Shown here one piece after another: positions 6,353 to 14,291 of a stretch of 17,571 bases of DNA (positions within the stretch are counted from its first letter, which is position 1; every line of letters begins with the position of its first letter). The notes under the pieces were generated by a model. It saw only the letters and a program-made list of their open reading frames with translations. It had not been told where the DNA came from and ran no database searches. This DNA comes from Chloroflexota bacterium (lineage in GTDB: Bacteria; Chloroflexota; Limnocylindria; Limnocylindrales; CSP1-4). The DNA is taken from positions 1 to 17,571 of the forward strand of contig JACQEF010000331.1 in the NCBI GenBank assembly GCA_016200745.1, in the 5' to 3' direction. Position numbers and translations under genes: made by a program.

Positions 6353-7695
6353 CCGCGCCGCTCGAGGTCGTCGGCCGGTCGGTCGAGCGGAGCGACGCGG
6401 TCGGCCACGTGACGGGCCGAACACGGTTCGCCGCGGATCGTGCCTTCCCGGGCATGCTCCACCTCAAGATGGTCCGGAGCCCGCTCCATCACGCGCGGGT
6501 CCGGGGCATCGACCTGTCCGAGGCGGAACGCGTGCCCGGGTTCGTCCGGGCGCTGACCGCGGCCGACGTCCCGCACAACCGCTACACGATCCTGTCGCTC
6601 ATCGGCGTCGAGCCCGAGGAGGAGTTCGTCCTGGCCGAGGATCGCGTGCGCTTCAAGGGCGAGGCGATCGTCGCCATCGTGGCCGAGACCGAGGAGGCGG
6701 CGATGGAGGCCGTCGCGAAGGTTCGCCTCGACCTCGACGAGCTGCCCGCGGTCTTCGATGTCGAGGAGGCGCTCAAGCCGGGCGCCCCGATCGTGACCCA
6801 CTGGGGCAACAACACCTTCATGTACGAGGGTCACCCGTGCCGGCGCGTCCGGCTCGGCGACGTGGAGGCGGCGTTCGCCCGCGCCGACCACATCGTCGAG
6901 GGTGTCTACAACTCGAGCCCGATCGAGCACGCGCCGCTCGAGACCACCGGCTGCATCGCGGTCCCGGAGGGAGGCCGGTTCACGGTCTACACCAATACGC
7001 AGGCGCTCTACTTCAGCCTCGACAACACCTCGATCATCCTGCAGGTCCCCGGCAACCGGCTCCACTTCATCGGCGGGACGGTCGGCGGCGGGTTCGGCGG
7101 CAAGGTCGACGTCATCGTCGAGCCGATCGCGACCCTGGCCGCGATGAAGACCGGCCGCCCGGTCCGATTCGTCTACAGCCGCTCCGAGGAGATGCAGGTC
7201 TCGTCCACCCGCAGCGCCTGGCGGATCTATCTCAAGGACGGGGTGACCGCCGACGGCCGCATCATCGCCCGGAAGGTGACCAGCTACGCCGATTCGGGGG
7301 CGTACAGCCGCCAGACGCCGTACGCCCTGACCAAGCACGCGGCGAACGCCGCCGGCCCGTACGCGATCCCGAACGTGTCGATCGATGCGTACTGCGTCTA
7401 CACGAACCGCCAGCCCACGAGCGCGATGCGTGGCTTCGGCGTGACCATGGCGTCGTTCGCGCTGGAGGTCCAGATGGACAGGATCGCCGAGACCGTGGGG
7501 CTTGACCCGTGGTCGATCCGGTTCCTCAACGCCTACCGCAACGGCGACATGAAGCCGCACCGCAAGCTCGCCGACGACGCGACCCTGATCGAGACGATGC
7601 AGGCAGCGGCCGCCCTCGTGGGGCACGAGCTGACCGCCGAGCAACAGGCGATGACGTCGGCGCCGCGGGCCGGCGGCGACCCGGGAGGCCGATAG
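6349..7695 (+). CDS. Molybdopterin-binding subunit, N-terminal half of a split large subunit (NdhL-like)
   Basis: The 448-residue protein corresponds to the first part of a xanthine dehydrogenase/aldehyde oxidase large subunit: the a/b hammerhead domain (about 15-140) and the first molybdopterin-binding domain (about 165-400). Visible motifs are GGGFGGK (246-252), a cofactor/active-site loop, and AMRGFG (359-364), equivalent to the A-F-R-G-F-G loop of xanthine dehydrogenase. The Cys-containing AYRCSFR loop of CO dehydrogenase is absent, so this is not form I CODH. The frame ends in a normal TAG, and the second half begins 2 bp later with its own SD. Nicotinate dehydrogenase of E. barkeri splits its Mo subunit similarly into NdhL and NdhM. 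The last 30 residues are an Ala/Gly/Pro-rich tail. The substrate is unknown. Confidence 0.92.
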   Translation: MTAPLEVVGRSVERSDAVGHVTGRTRFAADRAFPGMLHLKMVRSPLHHARVRGIDLSEAERVPGFVRALTAADVPHNRYTILSLIGVEPEEEFVLAEDRVRFKGEAIVAIVAETEEAAMEAVAKVRLDLDELPAVFDVEEALKPGAPIVTHWGNNTFMYEGHPCRRVRLGDVEAAFARADHIVEGVYNSSPIEHAPLETTGCIAVPEGGRFTVYTNTQALYFSLDNTSIILQVPGNRLHFIGGTVGGGFGGKVDVIVEPIATLAAMKTGRPVRFVYSRSEEMQVSSTRSAWRIYLKDGVTADGRIIARKVTSYADSGAYSRQTPYALTKHAANAAGPYAIPNVSIDAYCVYTNRQPTSAMRGFGVTMASFALEVQMDRIAETVGLDPWSIRFLNAYRNGDMKPHRKLADDATLIETMQAAAALVGHELTAEQQAMTSAPRAGGDPGGR

Positions 7696-7697
7696 CC

Positions 7698-8699
7698 ATG
7701 GCCAAGCTGCGCGGAACGGGCATGGCCGCCGTCAACTACCCGACCGGCATGAACCTGGGCGGCGACCCGTCGCAGGCGCTCGTCCACGCGACGACCAGCG
7801 GGTCGTTCGTGGTGACGCTGTCGGCCACGGACCTGGGCCAGGGGCTGCGGACGGTCATCGGGCAGATCGCCGCCGAGACGCTGGGGGTCGCCTACGACCA
7901 GGTCGTCGTCGACACGGCCGACACGGACACGGGACCGCACGACATGGGCACCTTCGCCAGCCGGGCGACCCACCGGGTCGGCAACGCGGTGATCGCCGCC
8001 GCGGTCGAGGCGCGCAAGGCGCTCCTCGACGTGGCCGCCGAGGAGTTCGAGGCATCGGTCGATGAGATCGAGCTCGACGGGCACGGCAACCTGATGGTCA
8101 GAGGCGTCCCGGCCCGGTCGATGCCGGTGGCCGAGGTCGCCTCGATGGCCCAGTTCAAGTACGGCAGGACCATCGCCGGTCGGGGCAGCTTCATGAAGCC
8201 CAGGAGCGAGGTCGACCCCGAGACCGGGGCGATGGACCCCGATTCGACCGAAGCCCACGCCTGCACCGTGGCCGAGGTCGAGGTCGACACGGAGACGGGC
8301 GAGGTCACGGTCCTGAGCATCCGGAGCGCCTACGAGGTCGGCCGCCAGGTCAACCCAGCGCTGGTCCAGGGCCAGATCACCGGCGGCGCCTGGATGGGCA
8401 TGTCGCACGCCCTGTACGAGACCACCGCGCCGTACTACCCCGCGCCGGACCACAGCCCGCGCGACTTCAGCGAGTACCTGATGCCCGGGCCGCTCGAGCT
8501 GCCCGAGATCGACTGCGTCGTGCTCGAGATGCCGTCGTCGAACGGTCCGTACGGCGTCAAGGGGATCGGCGAGATGACCGCCAATTCGCCCATACCCGCC
8601 ATCGTCAACGCCATCTACCACGCGACGGGCGTCCGGATCGATTCGCTCCCGGTCACGCCCGAGAAGATCCTGCGTGGTCTCGACGCCAGGAGGCCCTGA
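7698..8699 (+). CDS. Molybdopterin-binding subunit, C-terminal half of a split large subunit (NdhM-like)
   Basis: The 333-residue protein is the second molybdopterin-binding domain of a xanthine dehydrogenase-family enzyme. TDLGQG (44-49) matches the cofactor-contacting G-Q-G motif, and GIGE (289-292) within VKGIGEMTANSP carries the catalytic Glu (E292) that deprotonates the Mo-bound water. It must assemble with the preceding half to make one active site, as NdhL and NdhM do. I chose the ATG at 7698 because GGGAGG stands 9 nt before it and the family homology begins at once (KLRGTGMA). The frame opens earlier, but that part would overlap the first half in another frame. The stop overlaps the cupin ATG (TGATG at 8697-8701). 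No XdhC/CoxD-type maturation gene is in the window. Confidence 0.92.
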   Translation: MAKLRGTGMAAVNYPTGMNLGGDPSQALVHATTSGSFVVTLSATDLGQGLRTVIGQIAAETLGVAYDQVVVDTADTDTGPHDMGTFASRATHRVGNAVIAAAVEARKALLDVAAEEFEASVDEIELDGHGNLMVRGVPARSMPVAEVASMAQFKYGRTIAGRGSFMKPRSEVDPETGAMDPDSTEAHACTVAEVEVDTETGEVTVLSIRSAYEVGRQVNPALVQGQITGGAWMGMSHALYETTAPYYPAPDHSPRDFSEYLMPGPLELPEIDCVVLEMPSSNGPYGVKGIGEMTANSPIPAIVNAIYHATGVRIDSLPVTPEKILRGLDARRP

Positions 8700-9088
8700 T
8701 GGGACAGATCACGACCTGGGACGAGTTCCCGACCGTCGAATACGTGCCCGGCGTGTTCCGCCAGGCGGTGTCCGGCGAGAAGACGATGCTCACCCGGATC
8801 GTCTATCGCGGCGGCGTCGTGATCCCCGACCACAGCCACCCCGCCGAGCAGCTCATGCTCGTCGTGGAGGGCCGGCTGTGGGCGAAGGTCGGCGACGAGG
8901 AGGCCGAGGTCGGGCCGGGCTCGCTGCTGGTCATCCCGTCGGACTGGGTCCACGCGTTCCGCCAGCTCGGCGACGAGGACGTCGTGTTCTACGAGTGCTT
9001 CGCGCCGATCCGCCTCGAATACCTCGTGGGGTTCAAGGGACCGGACGCGTCGCTGGCGATGATGAGGCGGGCACTCGCGGCCGAGTAG
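8699..9088 (+). CDS. Single-domain cupin protein
   Basis: This 129-residue protein is a small cupin. Likely metal ligands are H45 and H47 in HSHPAEQ, Q51 taking the place of the usual Glu, and H85 in PSDWVHAF; a His-His-Gln-His set is also used by the KdgF-type cupins. Such proteins act as isomerases, lyases or dioxygenases on small acids, or only bind ligands. It is translated from an ATG that overlaps the preceding stop, with a perfect AGGAGG 5 nt upstream, so it belongs to the molybdenum hydroxylase operon and is its last gene; a new promoter follows. A role in handling the hydroxylated product is inferred only from position. Confidence 0.85.
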   Translation: MGQITTWDEFPTVEYVPGVFRQAVSGEKTMLTRIVYRGGVVIPDHSHPAEQLMLVVEGRLWAKVGDEEAEVGPGSLLVIPSDWVHAFRQLGDEDVVFYECFAPIRLEYLVGFKGPDASLAMMRRALAAE

Positions 9089-9115
9089 CGGACAGGGTAC
9101 CGTGAGACGGTCGCA

Positions 9116-9144
9116 TTGACGCTCACGCGGTGCGCGACTATCCT
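9116..9144 (+). promoter_or_regulatory. Sigma70-like promoter for the SDR-MBL unit
   Basis: TTGACG (9116-9121) and TATCCT (9139-9144) are separated by exactly 17 bp, a strong match in such GC-rich DNA. The predicted start of transcription is near 9151, leaving a leader of about 98 nt before the SDR gene. An 11-bp palindrome (TCGATAATCGA, 9144-9154) overlaps the end of the -10 box and the start site and could be an operator. Confidence 0.55.
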
Positions 9145-9191
9145 CGATAATCGATCAACTGAGACGCCGGGCCTTCCCCTCGGCGCGCGCG

Positions 9192-9216
9192 CGCGGCGCC
9201 GACAGCCGGCGCCGCG
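9192..9216 (+). other. Leader stem-loop before the SDR gene
   Basis: A perfect 10-bp stem (CGCGGCGCCG with CGGCGCCGCG) and a 5-nt loop ACAGC fall in the predicted 5' leader, preceded by a run of alternating GC. It ends 32 nt before the start codon and leaves the SD free. There is no T-tract, so it is more likely an mRNA structure than a terminator of the upstream operon, although the latter cannot be excluded. Confidence 0.4.
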
Positions 9217-9248
9217 AGCCCGGTCCACCGTCTCGGCAAGGAGTGACC

Positions 9249-10034
9249 ATGGGTCAGCTGGACGCGTTCAGCCTCGACGGGCGGGTGGCCCTCGTCCCCG
9301 GTGGCGCCGGCGCCATCGGGTCCGCGATGGCCGAGGCCCTGGCCGCCGCCGGCGCGCGCGTGGCCGTCGCCGACCGGACCTGCCGGATGTGCGACGACGT
9401 GGTCGGACGCGTCGAGCGCGTCGGCTCGGAGGCGATCGGCATCGCAGCGGACATGACGGTCGAGGCCGACTGCGACCGGATGGTGGCCGAGACCATCGAG
9501 CGCTTCGGCCGGATCGACATCGTGGTCAACGCGGTCGGCGGCGGGGCCGGCAAGGTGCTCCACCCGGCGGAGACCTATCCGCGTGCGGACTGGGACTGGA
9601 TCATGGAGCTCAACGTCCGGAGCACGCTGCTCGCAACGCAGTCGGCGGCCCGCGCGATGATCTCGGCCGGCCGGGGCGGCAGCGTCCTCAACATCTCTTC
9701 GGTCCGCGCCAACCTCGGGATCAACGCTGGCTACTCGGCCTACGTCGCGGCCAAGGGCGCCATCAGCTCGCTGACCCGCCAGTGGGCAACCGAGTGGGCG
9801 AAGTACGGGATCAGGGTCAACGCCATCATGCCGACCTTCGTGGACACGCCGCAGGTGGCGTCGCTGCTGGCCGACCCGACGTTCAAGGCCGGGGTCGTCG
9901 ACCGCATCCCGCTCGGCCGGGTCGGCGAGACGCGCGACCTCGTGGGCGCCGCGATCTTCCTCGTCTCCGACGCGTCGTCATTCGTGACCGGTCAGATCCT
10001 CGGGATTGACGGCGGCCTCACCGCCACGCAGTAG
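9249..10034 (+). CDS. SDR-family NAD(P)-dependent oxidoreductase
   Basis: This 261-residue classical short-chain dehydrogenase oxidises or reduces an alcohol/ketone pair. The cofactor loop is GGAGAIG (18-24), the NAG-like structural motif is NAVGG (94-98), and the catalytic residues are S150/S151 and Y165/K169 in YSAYVAAKG. The C-terminal FVTGQILGIDGG motif closes the family pattern. Two cysteines just after the second beta strand (C45, C48) are unusual. I chose the ATG at 9249 because AAGGAG ends 5 nt before it; the GTG at 9243 overlaps that SD. It has its own promoter and is followed after 20 bp by the MBL gene. It is similar to 3-oxoacyl-ACP reductase-like dehydrogenases used in many catabolic loci; substrate unknown. 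Confidence 0.92.
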   Translation: MGQLDAFSLDGRVALVPGGAGAIGSAMAEALAAAGARVAVADRTCRMCDDVVGRVERVGSEAIGIAADMTVEADCDRMVAETIERFGRIDIVVNAVGGGAGKVLHPAETYPRADWDWIMELNVRSTLLATQSAARAMISAGRGGSVLNISSVRANLGINAGYSAYVAAKGAISSLTRQWATEWAKYGIRVNAIMPTFVDTPQVASLLADPTFKAGVVDRIPLGRVGETRDLVGAAIFLVSDASSFVTGQILGIDGGLTATQ

Positions 10035-10054
10035 CACCTGGAGAGCCCAACGCC

Positions 10055-10948
10055 ATGCCACCCGCCACGCTGGATCTCGAACGCGTCACGCCGAACATCC
10101 ACACGACGACCAGGCTGCGCGGCTGCAACCCGAGCTTCGTGACCACGTCGGAGGGCGTGGTCGTCATCGACACGCCGCAGCTCCCGACCCGGGCGGTCGC
10201 GATGCGCGCCGAGGCCGAGTCGCACGGCCCGATCCGCTACGTCATCAACACTGAGCACCACGTCGATCACATCTTCGGCAACTACTGGTTCAAGGGCGTG
10301 CCGGTCGTGGAGCACCAGGGGCTCTACGACAACTTCATGGTCGTGACGCCGGACCTCGACCCGTACGCGTACGCGCTCGAGGCGGTGCCGACCGACGACC
10401 CAGGCGCGGCCTCGATCGTGCCCGACCGCGACACGTACTACGCCGACCCCAACAAGGGCACGATCGTGTTCACCGGCGACCTCACGCTGCGGGTCGGCAA
10501 CCACACCTTCCGGCTCCTGCACACCCCGGGCCACACCCCCGGCCAGGTCGCGGTCCACGTTCCCGAGGAGCGCGCGGTGTTCACCGGCGACACCATCTTC
10601 CACGGCTGCCAGACCTGGCTGATGACCTCCAACGTCGACCAATGGCTGGAGGCACTCGAGCGGATCCGCCAGCTCGACGTCGACCACCTGATCCCCGGCC
10701 ACGGGCCGGTGACGAGCCTCAAGGCCGTCGACGCCCAGCGCCACGTCCTGCTCGAGTGGAAGGCCGCCGTCGCCGAGGCCGTCGCAAAGGGCTGGACACG
10801 CGAGGAGACGGTCCAGCGAGTGCGCTTCGACGACAAGTTCGGCCCGGTGGACATCGGGCAGGGCTACATGATGGATCACATCCAGACGCTCAACGCCGGG
10901 TCGCTCTGGGACAAGCTCACCGCGCTCGGGTACGCCCGGGGTCGCTGA
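10055..10948 (+). CDS. Metallo-beta-lactamase-fold hydrolase with variant metal motif
   Basis: The 297-residue protein has the MBL fold. The usual H-x-H-x-D-H motif reads E-H-H-V-D-H here (E67, H69, D71, H72), so the first His ligand is replaced by Glu. The other ligands are present: H160 in HTPGHTPG, D179 in FTGDT and H216 in IPGHGPV. Many MBL proteins hydrolyse esters, lactones, thioesters or lactams. After residue 225 comes a helical C-terminal region with a YMMDH segment. The ATG has GGAGAG 9 nt upstream and lies 20 bp after the SDR stop, so the two form one unit. The altered ligand may change the bound metal or the reaction; it is not a frameshift, since the frame is otherwise intact. 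Hydrolysis of a pathway intermediate is inferred. Confidence 0.87.
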   Translation: MPPATLDLERVTPNIHTTTRLRGCNPSFVTTSEGVVVIDTPQLPTRAVAMRAEAESHGPIRYVINTEHHVDHIFGNYWFKGVPVVEHQGLYDNFMVVTPDLDPYAYALEAVPTDDPGAASIVPDRDTYYADPNKGTIVFTGDLTLRVGNHTFRLLHTPGHTPGQVAVHVPEERAVFTGDTIFHGCQTWLMTSNVDQWLEALERIRQLDVDHLIPGHGPVTSLKAVDAQRHVLLEWKAAVAEAVAKGWTREETVQRVRFDDKFGPVDIGQGYMMDHIQTLNAGSLWDKLTALGYARGR

Positions 10949-10950
10949 TC

Positions 10951-10994
10951 CGCGACGATCGCGAACGCGGCGGCGATGGCGCCGCCTCGGCGCC
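10951..10994. terminator. Overlapping GC-rich hairpins between convergent genes
   Basis: The 59-bp gap between the MBL stop and the AraC-family stop holds three candidate stems: CGCGA/TCGCG (10951-10963, 3-nt loop), GGCGGC/GCCGCC (10969-10986, 6-nt loop) and GGCGCC/GGCGCC (10978-10994, 5-nt loop). The last two exclude each other. They could end transcription from both sides, but no T-tract is present. Confidence 0.35.
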
Positions 10995-11007
10995 GGTGGG
11001 ATCGCGA

Positions 11008-11976
11008 CTACCCGGTGGCCGCCTCCCGGTCGCCCGATCCGGCCGGCGTGTAGTACCGGCGGTATTCGGCCGGCAGCAACGAGCTGTAGCGGTGGAATAC
11101 CGTGTAGAACTGGTGGACGTTGGTGTAGCCGACGCTGTGGGCGACCTCGGCCACGCTGAGATCGGTCGCGAGGAGCAGCCGCTTTGCCTCGGTCAGCCGG
11201 ACGCGGGTCGCGTACTCCTTGAACCCGACGCCGCTCACGTCGCGGAACACGTGACGGACGCGCGAGGGGCTCAGATGGACGACCTCGGCCACCTCGCCCA
11301 GGGTGACGCGCTCGCGGCAGTGCGCCTCGACGTACGACAGCACCGGCCGGATCTGCTCTCGCCGGGCGGCGTCCATGCGGCCGACCTCATCCTCGTTCGT
11401 CGGGCAGTTGCGCACCAGGACGCCGAGGGCGAGTCGTAACACCGCGTCCAGCACGTGCCGGTCGTCCGGGTCGTGGCGGGCGGCGACGGCCGCGAGCTCG
11501 TGGAGGATCGGCGCCAGCTCGGCGGCCAGCGGCGTTCCGCACGGAATCCGTTGCAGCGCTCGCTCGTCGGCGGCCCGGAACGGGGCGAGGTAGCCGGAAT
11601 CGAACGCCCGGCAGCCCGGGCCGGCCACCAGCTCCGGACGGAACAGCACGAGCAGCAGCCGGAGCGAGCCGCCTGGGTCGGGCCGGGCGACATGCGGGTG
11701 CGAGTTGTCGACGAGGAAGACGTCGCCGGGCTCGACCGGATGGGCGCGCCGGCCGAACACGAACCGGCCCGTGCCCTCGAGGCAGAGTGCGATCTCGAGG
11801 TACTCGTGCCAGTGCATCCGGTCGCCGTCGCCATCGGTCCGGAAGTCGATGACGGCCAGCGGGAAGTCGGGGTCGAGCTCCTGCGCCCAGTTGAAGACGG
11901 CCACGCTCCGACTGTCGGGCCGGCCGTTCGCCCCGGACAGGGCCAGATGACCCGAAACGGACCGTCCGAGCGGCAT
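11008..11976 (-). CDS. AraC-family transcriptional regulator with cupin sensor domain
   Basis: The 322-residue protein has an N-terminal cupin ligand-binding domain (about 40-115; HWHEYLEI at 55-62 and PGDVFLVDNSHPH at 83-95) and a C-terminal double helix-turn-helix (about 205-308). The first recognition unit is LGEVAEVVHLSPSRVRHVF; the second is LSVAEVAHSVGYTNVHQFY, ending in the family's PAEYRRYY. Such proteins usually activate a neighbouring catabolic gene when a small molecule binds. It is divergent from the flavoprotein gene across 110 bp, making that gene the first candidate target. Only a weak SD precedes the ATG, so the true start may be internal; the first 25 residues are low in secondary-structure signal. 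Confidence 0.9.
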   Translation of the reverse strand: MPLGRSVSGHLALSGANGRPDSRSVAVFNWAQELDPDFPLAVIDFRTDGDGDRMHWHEYLEIALCLEGTGRFVFGRRAHPVEPGDVFLVDNSHPHVARPDPGGSLRLLLVLFRPELVAGPGCRAFDSGYLAPFRAADERALQRIPCGTPLAAELAPILHELAAVAARHDPDDRHVLDAVLRLALGVLVRNCPTNEDEVGRMDAARREQIRPVLSYVEAHCRERVTLGEVAEVVHLSPSRVRHVFRDVSGVGFKEYATRVRLTEAKRLLLATDLSVAEVAHSVGYTNVHQFYTVFHRYSSLLPAEYRRYYTPAGSGDREAATG

Positions 11977-12017
11977 CCGCAGCCGCTTCTGACACTACCT
12001 CGGCCCCGAATGGCATT

Positions 12018-12028
12018 GCCGCAGCGGC
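12018..12028. promoter_or_regulatory. Palindrome in the AraC/flavoprotein divergent gap
   Basis: An 11-bp perfect palindrome (GCCGC-A-GCGGC) lies midway in the 110-bp gap between the AraC-family gene and the flavoprotein gene. It could be a regulator site, but AraC proteins normally use direct repeats and the region is GC-rich, so support is thin. A CTGACA -35-like box at 11989-11994 has no convincing -10 partner. Confidence 0.2.
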
Positions 12029-12086
12029 TCCCCGCGAGCGAGAGTCAGGCATCGAAGTCCGCTCCGCCTCCGAGGAGATCCGGTCC

Positions 12087-14291
12087 ATGGCGCTCTACCC
12101 GAACCTCTTCAGTCCGATCCAGCTCGGCGGCCTCGAGCTGGCCAACCGGATCGTCCACGTGCCGACCGACATCAGCTCGTCGCATGCCGATGGCGAGGTC
12201 AGCGAGCGCGACATCCACCACCACGCCGACATCGCGCGCGGCGGCACCGGGTTCATCATCGTCGGGGCGACCACCCCGGACATGAAGACCGGCCGGCCCA
12301 CGGTGACGTGCCTGGTGGCCGACGGCGACAACTACATCCCGGGCCTGGCACGCCTCGCCGAGAGCATGCATCGCTATGGGGCGAAGTGCGCGGTCCAGCT
12401 CCAGCACCCCGGTCGCCAGTGCGCCATCCCCCGCTACAACACGCTCGGCGCCACCGACCGCGTGCTCAAGCTGCCGTGGTCGGCCGGCCACGAGATCATC
12501 TACGAGAACGCCGAGGAGAAGGGCAAACCGATCCGCGAGGCGTCGATCGCCGAGATCCTCGAGCTGGTGGACCTGTTCAGCGAGGCGGCCTGGCGGGTCA
12601 AGCAGGCCGGCTTCGACGCGGTCGAGCTCCACGCGGCGCACGGCTACCTCCTGTCGGAGTTCATGAGCCCGTACCTGAACATGCGGACGGACCGGTTCGG
12701 CGGCAGCTTCGAGAACCGGATGCGCTTCCCGCTGGCGGTCGTCGACTCGATCCAGAAGAAGTGCGGCAAGGGCTTCCCGCTGCTCGTCCGCTACTCGTTC
12801 GACGAGTGGTGCGAGGGCGGCCGCGGCGGGCTCGAGGAAGGCGTCGAGATCGCCAGGGTCCTCGAGCGGGCCGGCTGCGCGGCGGTCGACCTGTCGATGG
12901 GCATGCAGGAGAGCCCGGGCGCCGGGTTCGATCCGATGCAGTACCCGCAGGGCTGGGCGACGTACGCGGCCGAGGCGGTCAAGGGCGCCGTCCGGATCCC
13001 GGTGATCACCAGCCATTCGCTCCGCGACCCCGACTACTGCGAGCAGATCCTGGCCGAGGGCAAGACCGACCTGGTCGGCCTCGCGCGACAGCTGCTCGCC
13101 GATCCGTACTGGCCGGTCAAGGCCCAGTTCGGGCGGGTCAAGCAGATCCGCCGCTGCATCTCGTGCCTCGGCGGGTGCTGGCAGGAATCGCTGATGGCGA
13201 AGAAGGAGATCGCCTGCTCGATCAACGCCGCCTGCGGGAACCCGGCCTACGCGGAGATGAAGCGCACGACGAAGCCGGTCCGGGTCGCCGTGGTCGGCGG
13301 CGGGCCGGCGGGCATGGAGGCCGCCCGGATCGCCACCGAGCGGGGCCACCGGGTGACGCTGTTCGAGAAGGCCGGCGAGCTCGGCGGCGCGATGAAGTAC
13401 GTCTGCCTCGTCCCGGGCAAGGAGAAGCTGCGCTGGTACCTCGACTGGATCCGCGACCAGCTCCTCGACCTGCACGTCGACCTCCGGCTCAATCACGCCC
13501 CGACGGTCGACGAGCTGCGCGGCTTCGACGTCGTGCTCAACGCCACGGGCGCGGCGTCGTACGTGCCGGACGTGGTCGGCGACGCGAGTGGGGTCGTCCC
13601 GTTCGAGGAATCGATGGCCTGCCCCAAGATCGCCTGCGAATGCCACCCGGGTGGCCGGAAGATGCGCAAGCTCGGGGCGCGGGTCGTGCTCTGGGGCGAC
13701 GGCTATCCGGCGGCCGACACGGCCGCCTTCCTGGCCGGCATCGGCAAGCAGGTCACGATCGTCACCGAGAACCGCGAGTTCGCCGCCGAGCTCGAGGTCA
13801 TCCACATGTACGTCCAGCGAAAGCGGTTCGCCCAGGGTGATGCCGAGGTTCTCCAGGGCCGGCCGAACAAGCACCCCGTGACGATCCTCACGAGCACGAC
13901 GATCCACGAGATCCGGCCCGGCCAGGTGGTCCTCCAGGACAAGGACTTCAGGCGCTCCACGCTCGAGACGGATGACGTCGTCACCTGCCATGTGCGATCG
14001 GACAGCGCACTGTTCGGCGAGCTGCGTGCGGCCGGCGTCCAGGTCATCAACGTGGGCGACTCGGTCCGGCCGCGCAACCTGTACTGGGCCGTCAAGGAAG
14101 GATCCGACTTCGGCCTCGCCGTCGACGAGCACCTCCTGTTCAACTCGAACCACGCGATCCTCAACGAGCTTCCGATCGACGTCCTCGCCCAGCTGACGAG
14201 GGACGAGGCGCCGAGCTACTCGGCCGAGCGGTTGCGCGAGCTGATGGACGCGGTCAATGGCTCGGCACAAAAGGAGACGGTGCCGGCATGA
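12087..14291 (+). CDS. Old yellow enzyme/2,4-dienoyl-CoA reductase-family iron-sulfur flavoprotein
   Basis: The 734-residue protein has three parts: an FMN-binding TIM barrel (about 1-350), a [4Fe-4S] linker with C357, C360, C364 and C377 (CISCLGGC and a later Cys), and a C-terminal FAD/NAD(P) Rossmann module starting at VAVVGGGPAGM (401-411). This is the plan of FadH, trimethylamine dehydrogenase and the bile-acid enzymes BaiCD/BaiH. The barrel motif HAAHGYLLSEF gives H182, H185 and Y187, as in the YqjM-type ene-reductases. It probably reduces an activated C=C bond using NAD(P)H, or works in reverse. It is some 60-90 residues longer than FadH, partly at the C-terminus. GAGGAG stands 9 nt before the ATG. 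The stop overlaps the GNAT start by ATGA. Confidence 0.92.
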   Translation: MALYPNLFSPIQLGGLELANRIVHVPTDISSSHADGEVSERDIHHHADIARGGTGFIIVGATTPDMKTGRPTVTCLVADGDNYIPGLARLAESMHRYGAKCAVQLQHPGRQCAIPRYNTLGATDRVLKLPWSAGHEIIYENAEEKGKPIREASIAEILELVDLFSEAAWRVKQAGFDAVELHAAHGYLLSEFMSPYLNMRTDRFGGSFENRMRFPLAVVDSIQKKCGKGFPLLVRYSFDEWCEGGRGGLEEGVEIARVLERAGCAAVDLSMGMQESPGAGFDPMQYPQGWATYAAEAVKGAVRIPVITSHSLRDPDYCEQILAEGKTDLVGLARQLLADPYWPVKAQFGRVKQIRRCISCLGGCWQESLMAKKEIACSINAACGNPAYAEMKRTTKPVRVAVVGGGPAGMEAARIATERGHRVTLFEKAGELGGAMKYVCLVPGKEKLRWYLDWIRDQLLDLHVDLRLNHAPTVDELRGFDVVLNATGAASYVPDVVGDASGVVPFEESMACPKIACECHPGGRKMRKLGARVVLWGDGYPAADTAAFLAGIGKQVTIVTENREFAAELEVIHMYVQRKRFAQGDAEVLQGRPNKHPVTILTSTTIHEIRPGQVVLQDKDFRRSTLETDDVVTCHVRSDSALFGELRAAGVQVINVGDSVRPRNLYWAVKEGSDFGLAVDEHLLFNSNHAILNELPIDVLAQLTRDEAPSYSAERLRELMDAVNGSAQKETVPA

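Noticed and set aside
7690..7700. Frameshift or nonsense mutation breaking one large subunit
   Set aside because: The second half has its own SD at proper distance and an ATG, homology resumes immediately, and a comparable split is known in nicotinate dehydrogenase.
6349..8699. Aerobic carbon monoxide dehydrogenase (CoxL)
   Set aside because: The gene order and CoxG resemble a cox cluster, but the large subunit is split and the loop reads AMRGFG instead of the Cys-containing CODH loop.
9182..9200. Alternating GC run as a mobile-element or phase-variation repeat
   Set aside because: It is short and irregular and is explained as one arm of the leader hairpin.
12045..14270. A 741-codon open frame on the minus strand, opposite the flavoprotein gene
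   Set aside because: It is Arg/Asp/Val-rich without domain motifs and mirrors a well-supported gene. Long antisense frames are expected at this GC content. The same holds for long frames opposite or within nagA, the epimerase, the Mo subunits and pyrG.
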